Shown here one piece after another: positions 1 through 10,132 of a stretch of DNA of 64,000 bases. Location: contig NC_092812.1 of the NCBI RefSeq assembly GCF_040954645.1, forward strand, positions 4,402,001-4,466,000, read 5' to 3'. Both the position numbers and the translations under genes were made by a program. This stretch comes from Diabrotica undecimpunctata (lineage: Eukaryota; Arthropoda; Insecta; Coleoptera; Chrysomelidae). The first letter of the stretch is position 1. Every line of letters starts with the position of its first letter. The notes under the pieces were generated by a model that was given only the letters and a program-made list of their open reading frames with translations, did not search any database and was not told the origin of the DNA.

Positions 1-659
1 TGAATGTAATTGCATTATCAAATTATCAATTGTATTAGATATTGAAAAAGCTTGTTCTAAATTTGATATTTCTTTAATTTCTTTAATGAGACCATGTATC
101 TGATTTTGTAAGATTCCCTGATTTTCGTTTAATTTTTCAAAACTGTCTGTATAAGTTTTTGTCATTTGTTTAAGGAAACTTTGTTGTGTTTTTAGATCTT
201 TGTTTAAATTATTTTCATTTAATTCTATCATATTAAAATAATTATTTATATGTTCTTCGTCATCAGAATCCAATGTTCCGAAGAGCCATTTTTGAATTTT
301 TCCTACACCATTTATTAAACCTCTTTTAATTCTAGTATGTTCAAACAAAATATTAATTTTCTTATTAGTATTTTCAGTTAAATGTTTAGCATTATTTATT
401 TTATTATTTAGGAGAATCGAGAAATAATTTAAGGTATTATTGCTATTATTGGTAACTGTGTTTAAAGTTTTTAATGAATTTTTTATTATTTTAATGAATT
501 TTCAGGATAGGTTAAATTTACGTGCAAGAGAAAAGTGTGTTTTGTTGTTATTACTTTTGTTTGACCTATGTATACTGTGAGTATTGGATTTTTTACTTCC
601 TGTATTTGGAATGTTGCTGCTAATGCTACTAAGTTGATTAATAACAGGGAACTTTTCAT
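1..659 (-). pseudogene. env: env (F-like envelope glycoprotein) fragment of the errantivirus
   Basis: An ATG at 659-657 starts a hydrophobic signal-peptide-like stretch (MKSSLLLINLVALAA). Downstream lies a furin-type site, RIKR, at about 330, followed at once by GLINGVGKIQKWLFG and an acidic stretch, the arrangement seen at the F2/F1 junction of errantivirus Env and baculovirus F proteins. The frame is open from there to position 1 and runs off the window. It is broken near 481-500, where a 20-bp block (ttaatgaatt plus flank) is duplicated, which shifts frame and brings in a stop. A TTGTTTCAG/GC sequence just upstream (about 670-680) could be the splice acceptor for the subgenomic env RNA; this is inference. 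Confidence 0.8.
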
Positions 660-693
660 TTTTTCTTGCCTGAAACAAGACGTTGAGGTTTAA

Positions 694-1860
694 TTATTTT
701 ATTTTATGGTATGTTTTGCTATTAATTTCAATTTTATTGACACTTATATTTTCAATATTTTCCGCTTTTTCTTTAGGGTCTACTGTTTTCTTTTGAGATG
801 CTTTTCTTAATTTAGTTTTATACAGATTTATTTCTGGATCTATTTTAAGTTCTGGTTGTCTATTTTTATTTAATTTTTCTAAACTAGCTTTTCGTTTACT
901 TTCTAATTTTTCTAGGATTAATTTATTTATTAAACGTATATTTTCTGTATGGTCTTGGATATATTGAGAAAGTTTGGTATCTTCATTAATCTCAAAAGGA
1001 TTTCTATACTCTAAACAGCCTTTAATAATTTGAAAGGGTGTGTAATTTGTTGTACTATGTATGGAATTCTTATATGATAATACGGCGTAATTCATTAGAA
1101 AATTAATAGGTTCATTCGGCTTATTATGTTTTAATGACAGTATTGTTTCTGCTATTGTTGAATGAAATCTTTCTACAGGTGAATTACTGTTAGGGTTGTA
1201 TATTGTCGCATAGTGAATCTCAATATTGTGAACTTTGCAAAGATCTTGAATTATTTCCTTTTTCCATTCAATACCGTTATCTACAGTTATTCTTCTGGGT
1301 AAACCGTAGTGACTAAAGAATTATACAAGTTTATTAGCGATTTCTATAGCGGTTAATGCATTGATTGGATAACATTGTCCAAATTGTGAAAAACTGTCAA
1401 TTAGCGTTAAATAATATTGACCATGTGTTTTATAAGTATCCGCGTAAATTAAATAAAATTATTCATGGCCTATAGGAGTTGGTTTATAAACGAGTTTAGT
1501 TGGGTGTCGTTCATATTTCGTTTTTTGACAAATATCACAAGTGTTTATATAGTCCTTTACATCTTCGTCTATTTTCGGCCAATAAAATAGTCTTTCGATT
1601 GCTTTTAAGTTCTCTTGTATACCACGATGACAAGTTTTAGTTTCATGGTATTGCTGAATTTTTAATTTTTGATCATCTGTGTCTATTATGTCAGTGAGAA
1701 ATATATTGGATATTATTAATCTGAAAGAGATATGCTTAAAATATTTTTGAATTACTCTTAAGAGTGATGGTTCTAGATTTTTATCTTTGAAATAAAGACA
1801 GTAAGTTTGTTTTGGTACTATATATTCTTTAATAAAGTCTAGGAAAGGTTTTTCGATTTC
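694..1860 (-). pseudogene. pol: Integrase region of errantivirus pol (broken)
   Basis: Reading from 1860 downward, an HHCC zinc-binding region (HETKTCHRG, then CDICQKTK) is followed by a catalytic core with all three acidic residues in recognisable settings: LTLIDSFSQFG, VTVDNGIEWK and SPVERFHST. The C-terminal 133 codons (694-1095) stay open. Two in-frame TAA codons near 1449 and 1322, and a frameshift near 1870 against the RNase H frame, inactivate it. Env starts about 35 bp beyond its end, as usual for this group. Confidence 0.85.
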
Positions 1861-1861
1861 T

Positions 1862-3435
1862 TTATTTGTTATTGATAAGTATCCTGTTTTTGTCGAAAAT
1901 TGTTTGTTTATTTACTTTAAAGTTATTTTTATCAAAACTAGATATTATTATTTGATTTTTGTACATATTTATGCATTTTTCTGTGTAAGTTGCACCAATA
2001 ATCGGGTTTTCTTTATTTGAATGAATTGTTTCTATGTCGCTTGTATCTTGAGTTGTCACTTGGCCTGGATTTAATAAAATATCTTGATTAATTATAATCT
2101 GGGGTTTTTTCCTAACAGAGTTTGGTCTTATTTCTGAACTTGTTGTATTGTTATTTGTGAGTCTTAAAATTTCGCCAATATCCTCTTCGTCCATTTGTAT
2201 CAAATCTTCCGGATCTAGGGAATTTCCAATTATAGATAAATTATCTGTTTCTTTATACTCTATTGGATGGATTTCTATTCTAGAGAGAGCATCCGCATTT
2301 GTGTTAAGTTTGCCTTTTTTATATATCATTTCATAAATGTATTCCTCTAATTTCAATCTCCATCGGACTAGTTTTGAGTTAGGCTCTTTAAGCGAAAATA
2401 ACCACTGAAGTGGTTTGTGGTCAATTATGATTTTGAATTTTACTCCAAAGAGGTAGGGTCTAAAATATTTAACTGCATGTACTATTGATAATAATTCTTT
2501 TTCAATCGTGCTATAATTAACTTCTGCTGGATTTAATGTCCTTGATGCATATGCTACAGGTAGATCTTGACCGATCGGACCTTGGGACAAAATTGCTCCT
2601 ATTGCAAAATTTGATGCATCTGTTGTTAGATTAAAAGGTTTGGAGAAATCAGGGTATTGTAGTATTGGGTCGTTCATTAAGATCTTTTGACAAGTAGTAA
2701 AGGCATTCATAAATTCAGTTGTATATTCTATTTTGTGATTCTTTTTTAAACATTGAGTTAGGGGTTTTGTTAATTGAGCAAAATTCTTGATAAATTTTCT
2801 ATAGTACCCAATTAAACCCAGAAAGGATTTTATTTCCTTTGCTGTTTTAGGAATAGGAAAATTTTTAATAGCTTTTATTTTCGTCGGATTAGGTTTAACA
2901 CCTTCCGGTGTTATTACATGTCCTAAAAATTCGACCAACTTACAGAGAAATTCTAATTTGTCTAATTGAATTTTTAATCCTGCTTGTTTTAGTCTATCAA
3001 AAACGGTTTTAATATTATTTAAGTGTTCCTGTAGTGACGTAGAAAATATAATTATATCATCCATGTATACTAAACAGATTTTATTTTGTATATCTCTTAA
3101 AACATTATCCATTACCCTTTGAAAGGTGGAAGGGGCATTCTTTAAACCAAAAGGCATTCTTTAATATTCATAATGTCCGTTTTCTACGTTAAAAGCAGTT
3201 TTTTCAATTGAGTTTGGGTGCATTTCTATTTCATGAAACCCTGAGACTATATCTAACGTAAAATATTGACATCTACCTAATTTATCTAGAATATCATTGA
3301 TATTTGGGAGGGGATACTTGTCGTCTATGGTCTTATGGTTAATTTGACGGTAATCTACTATGAGGCTCCATTTTTGAGTACCGCTGGCGTCTAGCTTTTT
3401 TGAAACTATCCAAATTGGCGAACTCCGAGGAGACT
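1862..3435 (-). pseudogene. pol: Reverse transcriptase / RNase H of errantivirus pol (3' portion)
   Basis: Shows the RT palm motif [12 protein letters not shown], the catalytic YMDD box ([12 protein letters not shown]), the thumb/connection region ([29 protein letters not shown]) and the RNase H start [16 protein letters not shown], ending in a tether toward integrase. A TAA at about 3160 interrupts just before the MPFGL motif. Further upstream the RT reads as far as the insertion point at 3435. The rest of the fingers domain continues beyond the insert, at 4279 and above. Confidence 0.92.
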
Positions 3436-4278
3436 TCTTCTTCTTCCATTGCCCTATCCGTTTCGGACGTTGGCTATTAACAAGTCTATTTTGACTTTGT
3501 TTACGGCACCTCTGAACAGTTCAGTCGATGTTAGTCCGAACCATTGTCGCAGGTTATGCATCCATGTGTGTCGTCTTCTTCCCGGTCCCCTCCTACTGTC
3601 TATTCTTCCTTGAACTATTAACTGTAGCATTCGGTACTTAGTATGCCTCATGACACGTTTGAAGTACTCAAGCTTCCGTTTCTTTACGGTGAAGATTATT
3701 TCTTTGCTTTTGCCTATTCTCAGCATTACTTCCACGTTAGTGATGTGGTCTGTCCAGGATATCCAAAGAATACGGCGATATATCCACAGTTCAAAGGATT
3801 CTAGTTTCTTCAGGGTGGCTTCCGTTGTGGTCCATGCCTCTGCTCCATAGAACAAGACCGGGAAGATATAACACTTGACCAGTCTTAATTTTAGTTCCAT
3901 TGAGATTTTGCTTGTGAACCACTTTTTCATATTGTTGAACGCATTTCGCGCTTTTTCAATGTTGACTGGTCCCATTTTGTGTTGACTGTGGTTCCAAGGT
4001 ATGTGTATGTCTCCACTTGTTCTATTTTTCGGTTGTTTAATGTCAATTGCATCGGAGGTTGTTGTGTTCTGCTGATGAGCATGCATTTAGTTTTTGTTGT
4101 ATTGAGTTCTAAACCATATTCTTGACTTGCTGTGTGTATGCTTTGCATGAGTCTTTGAAGCTCGTTGCAGTCATTTGCAATAATAACTGTGTCGTCAGCA
4201 TATCTAATATTATTGATCACCTCTCCGTTTACTTTGATACCCTCCGAAACTTCTCCCAGTGCTTCTCTGAAGATTTGA
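3436..4278 (-). mobile_element. 5'-truncated non-LTR retrotransposon (family A, GAA tail) inside errantivirus RT
   Basis: An 8-bp direct repeat AGGAGACT flanks it (3428-3435 and 4279-4286). The minus-strand 3' end is a short (GAA)n tail, read on plus as tcttcttcttcc. Coding remnants at 3454-4086 and 3927-4220 lie in two frames and contain the RT active site IRYADDT, then the C-terminal signature of this family (YGAEAWT, FELWIYRRIL, RRGPGRRR). Other copies lie at 8679, 11340, 33715 and 58174. Endonuclease and early RT are missing, the usual result of abortive target-primed reverse transcription. Confidence 0.92.
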
Positions 4279-5652
4279 AGGAGACTGAGATGGTCTTATT
4301 ATGTTGTCAGCTAACATTTTTTCAATTGGTCTTCTAACCTCTTCTTTGTGGACAAATGGGTACCTATAGGATTTTGTATGTATAGGAATTTCGTCAGTCG
4401 TTTTAATTTCATGTTTTATATTATTAGTAAATGTCAGTTTGTCGTCAGGTTGATGCAATATATTTTTGTATTTGACTAACAAGTTTTTTAAGTTTAATTT
4501 CTCTTCTTCATTTAAATGGTCTGTTCTAATAAGAGAAAAATCAAAATTGCTGTTATTTTGTTCTAAGTTAGCTTGAGTTATTTCTTCTATATTAAAACAT
4601 TCAAATTCTTCGTTTAGATATTTTTTTGCAAAAGGATTCAAAAAATCTCTATTTATTTCAATTAATTGTGTTTCAGAGGTGTAATTAGATAGTTCTATTA
4701 CAGTAAAGCCATTTTTTATTTTTAATAAGCCACCTTGAATGCAAATATTATTATTTGATAAATCTGGTATAACAATTTCTCCTTCAGGTATATTAGTTTT
4801 AATTTTTTTTAGTATTGAAGTATTGGCAGGTATTTCAAGTTTCTGTGTATCAAAATCTTTTCTATATTTTAAAGGTATTTTTACATTTTTATTTATAAGC
4901 ATTTTGTTATTTAAATCAATATTTAAATTTAAGTCTATTAAATGCTCTATTCTAAGAATTCCGTCAAAATATGAATAAAAATCAAAAAGTATGAATTCTA
5001 GTGAAGTGATATTAAGTTTTTGAATTGTAGAGTGAAATTCTTTGAATAGGGGAATGTTAGCTTTGAAATTTGCTTCTCTATTTCCTGTGCAAGTTATAAT
5101 AGAAGTATTTGATTTAAAAATTGTATGTGAAAAGTATTTTTCTATTATTATAGGTCTTAATAAAGAAGTATAACAACCGGTATCTACTAAAAGCTTTATA
5201 GGTGGATTACTTATCTCGATATATGGTAAAGAGTTAGGTACAAAGTTATTTATTTCTATGGCTCGATTTTTTGGGGGCCAAGTTTCTGGAAAATTTTGTT
5301 CGATTATTATTGATTCATTATGCATAATATGGTTTTCTATTTGTTGTTCGTCACAGGTATAATTATCGTTATATTGAAAATTGTTTTCTAATTGATTGTC
5401 GTTTTGTGATTGTTCGTCATAGTCAAAATGGTCTTGTTTTTTAATGTGGTAATTATCATAATGATCTGGTTCGAAAATTTCAACATTAGTTAATTCTTCT
5501 GATATAAAATTAGGTGGTCCGGTAGATTTAAAAGAATTATTATTTCTAGAATTTATAACGTTATTTCTTATCGATGGAATTCTTGATGATGTAGATAGAC
5601 ATTGGTCCTGGGTCATTACTTGGTTTATGAGAATTTTTTGGAGAAAACACAT
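4279..5652 (-). pseudogene. pol: Errantivirus pol: protease and RT N-terminus
   Basis: An open frame of about 460 codons before it runs into the non-LTR insert. The retropepsin active site is LLVDTGCYTSLL, near residue 155. The RT N-terminus follows (EIKTTDEIPIHTKSYRYP, then IIRPSQSP), and there it is interrupted. The last 20 or so residues of the open frame belong to the insert. The N-terminal part is rich in Asn/Asp/Gln and low in complexity, like the gag-pol linker of errantiviruses. Pol would normally be made by frameshifting from gag, which ends a little upstream. Confidence 0.88.
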
Positions 5653-6606
5653 TTACTGGTTTTCCGAATACTTGGGCATTAGTAAAGTATCTTTGTGGAA
5701 TCGGTCTTGATTCAATTTTTATTGGTTGACTTGGAAAAGAAGGTCTTTGATAATCACTAAATGAGGCTTGATTTTGGAATGTCGGTACATTTTGAGGATT
5801 ATTGAATTGTCTTTGTTGATATTAAATTGAGGTGAATACATATGATTATTTGAAAATTGTTTATTAGGATTAAGTATAGGACGGTTAAAATTTGGTCTTT
5901 GATTATTGTTATTTGTAGGCCTATTTGTCGTTATATTTTGTCTTTGTAGTTGTCTGTCTATTTGCCTTAAATTAATTTGTTGCTCCATTTAAGAATGATT
6001 AACAACTAAGTTTGTAGCTTCTTCAATATTTTTTGGTTTATTTAACATTAGCAACGTTCTTAATTCTGCGTGACAGTTAAAAATTAAGACAGTTACTGCT
6101 GTAACTTCATTTTGATTTATTAAAATTAATTTAGTATTTGGTTCGATATCTGTATCTGAATTAATTTTTAAATTTATTCTCATTTTTATCATTTTTAATC
6201 TTTCTAAAAAATCTGTAATATTTTCGTTTCTGTTTCTACTTAAATAGATAAATTGTTGATGCAACACATGTCTATCAACTTTGTCACCAAATTTTATTTT
6301 TAGGGCATTTTTTACTTCTGGCCATGTATTTAAATCAGGCCTGCAGAGCAAAAAATCACCAGTTTCTTCAATAATTTTAGAGCAGATAGCAGCAAATGCG
6401 AATTCGCTAAGACTATTGTCTTGTGTTTTGCCATATCTCTCATAAAATTTATCAACAGAATTTAAAAATGAATTTAAATGTTCGCTTCGTCCAGCAAATG
6501 GACGGATTGTATTTGCAATTTGTTTAGCTGCTTGAATAGTAGCCATATTATTATCAATTTCAATTTCAGTTATAGCTTCTAGCAAAGAATTTAATATAAT
6601 AGGCAT
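5653..6606 (-). pseudogene. gag: gag of the errantivirus (broken)
   Basis: ATG at 6606. The first 205 codons are a helical Gag capsid-like region (FAGRSEHLNSFLNSVDKFY, NTWPEVKNALKIKFG) with no zinc knuckle. A TAA at 5989-5991 stops it, then the same frame resumes at 5988 with a Gln/Asn-rich nucleocapsid-like tail. Near 5820-5830 a 1-nt indel shifts the true tail into another frame, which runs on toward the pol start. So there is at least one nonsense codon and one frameshift. Confidence 0.82.
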
Positions 6607-6833
6607 AAAATAAGTAAAATAAAATAGTATATATAAAGTACTAAATTCAGTAGATTCGAAAAATATTCAAATTTCACAAACAGTAAATTTAAAAGGAAAA
6701 AGAAATAAAGGATTTGAACTCAACACTTACTTGATCAAGAAGTCTTCATAATTCAGCCTAGGTTTTCTTTCCAGATGAGTGGTTGAAACCAGCGACGAAA
6801 GGACACTGTACTATAAGCCAATTCGCCTTCAGG

Positions 6834-6852
6834 AATCCTACTGACTGCGCCA
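6834..6852 (-). promoter_or_regulatory. Primer binding site, tRNA-Ser type
   Basis: On the minus strand this reads TGGCGCAGTCAGTAGGATT, which is complementary to the 3' end of insect tRNA-Ser with one mismatch. It lies next to the presumed LTR end and about 230 bp upstream of gag, where reverse transcription of the element would be primed. Confidence 0.8.
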
Positions 6853-7256
6853 CTTAAGTTTTACTAGTTAAAAAATTACTTTTTAAAAAACGATTTTATT
6901 AACAAGGACTAAATACAAGGATATTGACAATACATAATCTTAAGCAAAAGTGATTTATGTTTACATTTACTTCTATTTATATGTTTCTACTAATCTAATG
7001 TACATAAAGAATGTTTATGATAGAAAGTACAATGATTACTATAATGACACTATTAACCACATTTTTTAGATACATAACTCATGGCCGCCACATATTTTTC
7101 TTTGATAAATACTAAATATATTACAACACATTTTTTCGACAAACTCTGGCTGAAAGAACCACATATACTGCTTAAGAATGACTAATTCCGTTATTTAAAT
7201 ATTGTGACAATGATATCGCCCCATTTAATTATTCTACGAAAATATACTTATTAACT
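6853..7256 (-). repeat. Putative 5' LTR of the errantivirus
   Basis: The inner edge is fixed by the PBS. The outer edge is a guess at 7256, where the minus strand begins AGTTAATAAG, resembling the AGTTA start of other errantivirus LTRs (including the copy at 49337). The second LTR is outside the window, so the length of about 404 bp cannot be confirmed. Confidence 0.5.
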
Positions 7257-7589
7257 TAGCGATTACAGTAATTGCTAAGTAGTTAGCAATTACCGTAAAT
7301 ATAAAATTGTTTGTAAAATTGTATTTAGGTCAACCGCGGGAATTTCTCTTAATTATTTTTGAAAGTTATAAACAAAGACATCATATTTTTGATACCATTT
7401 CACAAAAATATTTAATGACGATGATTTGGAATAAGTTTTACTTCTTTTTGTGTATATCAATAATTAGTGTTCATTGACGAACCCACAAAACAAAATGTCT
7501 ACTTATTTTCGTAACTGAAAAATGTTTTATTTTGCCGAAAGATTTCTGCAGATGAGCGGTCGAACCATCTCCTCAGGTCTTTCAGCCAC

Positions 7590-8095
7590 GAGATTAAAGG
7601 CGTCAAAACTAAGAAAAATTAAAAACACAGTTAAAGGAACTAAGCTTTTTACAAAAATTACCATAAACATAGTGTAGTTAACCGATTACGATTAGGCCAT
7701 ACTAGACTCACACACTCTTATCTTTTTTCAAAATGTAACCCACCAATATGCGAGCGCTGCAATTTAACCTAAACAGTAAAACATATCCTTGAATGTGACA
7801 AATTCAAACATCAAAACATCAACAAGCTCTTTATAATATGTAGATTCAAATTTATCAGTTGTGTTAGGTCAAACTTGTTATTCAAAGAACTTAATAGATT
7901 ATTTAAAAGCTATCGATGTGTTCCATAAGATTTAATTTTTTTGTATAAAATTGTTTACTTTTTAGTACTACTTTGTAGAAAAATCTTTTTTGTAATCATG
8001 TAATATACCTATACTTGTAAAATTGTACAGATCCGTTGCTAATAACCATTAGGTGGATACTACTTTGTCTTTAAAATAAAAAAAATATGTTTAAC
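7590..8095 (+). mobile_element. 3' end of a Jockey-like non-LTR retrotransposon
   Basis: From about 7683 the plus strand reads RLRLGHTRLTHSYLFSK followed by CNPPICERCN and VKHILECDKF, the end of ORF2 in Jockey/I-type elements (after RNase H, with the terminal Cys/His cluster). There is one in-frame TAA. A 3' UTR follows, ending in an A-rich tail at about 8077-8093. Everything upstream is lost. Confidence 0.8.
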
Positions 8096-8159
8096 CAATA
8101 TATATTTTAGAAATTAAGGAAGAATGAAAAAAATAATTTATCTAAAGGTTTTGGAATAG

Positions 8160-9635
8160 TTTACTAAATAATAGAACACAAATTTACAAATTTTATGGAC
8201 GTATTTATGCTGGTAAAGTAACAAATATAATTAGAAATTTTTACCAAATTAAGAATATGGATACACTGGCAAAGAAGATCTGCTGAAAATGCTATATCTG
8301 CTGTAAAAGTAAAAGAAGAATACAAGTAAAACAAGAATATTGTCACAATTGGGTCTGCCAAAGAAACCTTTCGAGATAATATCCTTATATACAATAGGAG
8401 GATTTGGAGGCAATCGTTAAATACCTCTATTTACTTGTAGACCACTTTACCAGATATGCGTTTGCAGTAACTTCTAAAAATCAGATGACAGATAATTTTA
8501 TGAACTTAATTGCCAAATTTAAGATTAACACTACATATAAAAAATATTAGCAGAACAGTATCCTAAAATGAATTCCAAAATATTTAGAAGTCAAATCAAA
8601 CATTTCAATATTCAATTAATCTTTACAGCACTAGACTGCCCATTCTCGAATGACTGAAATAAAAGTCTTAGTCAAACATTACTCCTCCTCCTAAGTGCCT
8701 TTTCTGTTAAGGTTGGCGATCAATATGACAAATTTCTCTCTGTTCTGGGCTTGATGAATTAATTCATTTCCTCTTGTGTGGGTCCAATATGTGATGTTTC
8801 GTAGCCAAGATTTTTCCTTTCGTCCTATGCCCCTTTTACCTTCAATCTTGTCTTTTAATATTACCTAGAGCTGCTCAAATTCCATATGGCGCATTATGTG
8901 TCCTAGATAAGACGTCTTTCTAATTTTGATAGTATTGACCAGATGAGGGCGTGTGTCCATTGCTCTCAGTACTACTTCATTCGTAGTTCTGCTGGTACAG
9001 CTTATTCTTAGCATTCGGTGGTACATCCACATTTTAAATGAATTCAATTTGTTGACATTATACTGTTTTAATCTCCAGGTCCTACAGCCATATAGTATAA
9101 TACAGTCAACTATTAGTAAACAGAATAAGATGCAAACAAAATGAAACCTGTATTAGAGCATGGACAAAAATAGCAGACGAATGTATAGATGAATAAAATA
9201 AAACAGGTAACACCGTAATTGGCTATAGCCCAGAATATTTGATTTTTGGAACAGCCCAGCCGATTGTTCTCGAGGAACTGTTTGAAGTAAAAAACTTACA
9301 AAAAGGTTAACAAAGAGCCTATAAAAATTCAGTAAAACATCATAAAGATAATAAAGGAATATAGAAATTTTTATGATTTAAAAGAGGGAAATTGGGTATA
9401 TGTGGAATATAAATCAAAACTAAATAAACAAAAATTGACAAAGTAAAACTAGATTTCAAATATTCCATTTTTTTGGAAAACTTTCCAAATAAAACATAAA
9501 ATTTCATATACAATATATGAAGTAGATATTGGATACAAAAGGAAATATTTTAATTATTTTCATGTACCTTACACAATAAATAGTTTTATATTGCATGATT
9601 GTTTGAAGTTAAATAGCACTGACATTTAGAAATTA
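8160..9635 (+). pseudogene. Gypsy-type integrase relic, split by a non-LTR insert
   Basis: Heavily mutated. Recognisable pieces are the HHCC C-half (MDTLAKKIC, CYICCKSKRR) near 8255-8310, the core start (YLYLLVDHFTRYAFAVTSKN) at 8430-8490, a middle part near 8545-8650, and after the insert (8679-9112) the C-terminal region (VIGYSPEYLIFGTAQPI, DLKEGNWVYVEYKSKLN) at 9160-9620. No LTRs were recognised. It is older than its neighbours. Confidence 0.75.
8679..9112 (-). mobile_element. Short 5'-truncated non-LTR fragment (family A)
   Basis: Minus-strand remnant with the family's FKMWMYHRMLRIS and YLGHIMRHMEFEQL segments. The 3' end is a (GAG)n-like tail (plus: ctcctcctcc at 8682). An imperfect direct repeat flanks it: ttagtcaaaca at 8668-8678 and ttagtaaaca at 9113-9122. 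It interrupts a gypsy integrase relic. Confidence 0.75.
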
Positions 9636-10132
9636 TATGACACAATTGTCAAACAAATAATCTTGTGTAAAAAATAAGATTGTTTTTGATTATCTTTCTA
9701 GGTAGGTTTTATATTTGTAAAGGTAGAGGCACCAGTACCTGACACTCTAGGCCAAAAAGATACATTTTCTGATATTAAAACGTTAATTTTACTCAAATTT
9801 TTTTGTTCTCTCAAGCAAAATGTATGATTATGTATATATTATTAATTGTACATGTGAAAATAAATTTAATTTAAGTAAAACTTGCCAAAAAAAATTTATT
9901 TTTAAATACATGTTTTGTCCCCAATAACTGGCATTGCAAGTTTTCCAGAATCCAAAAAAATACCCAATACCTGACATATCAAAAATGGTATTTAAATAAA
10001 AAAAAAATAAACTTTTCTATCCAAATATCTAATAAAACAGGAAAACTTTAATATTTCTGGAATTCTGTACATTCTACGATTATTTAAACTTGCTGGTTCG
10101 TTGATCTTCTCCACAATATCACTATGATCATA

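Larger units (their letters stand above)
1..7256 (-). mobile_element. Errantivirus-type Ty3/gypsy LTR element, 3' part cut by window edge
   Basis: Read on the minus strand, the order is 5' LTR, tRNA-Ser-type primer binding site, gag, protease, RT/RNase H, integrase, env. That is the layout of insect errantiviruses. The 3' end of env and the 3' LTR lie outside the window. All genes carry stops or frameshifts, and an 843-bp non-LTR fragment splits the RT at 3436-4278, so this copy is dead. The element is very AT-rich. Confidence 0.9.
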
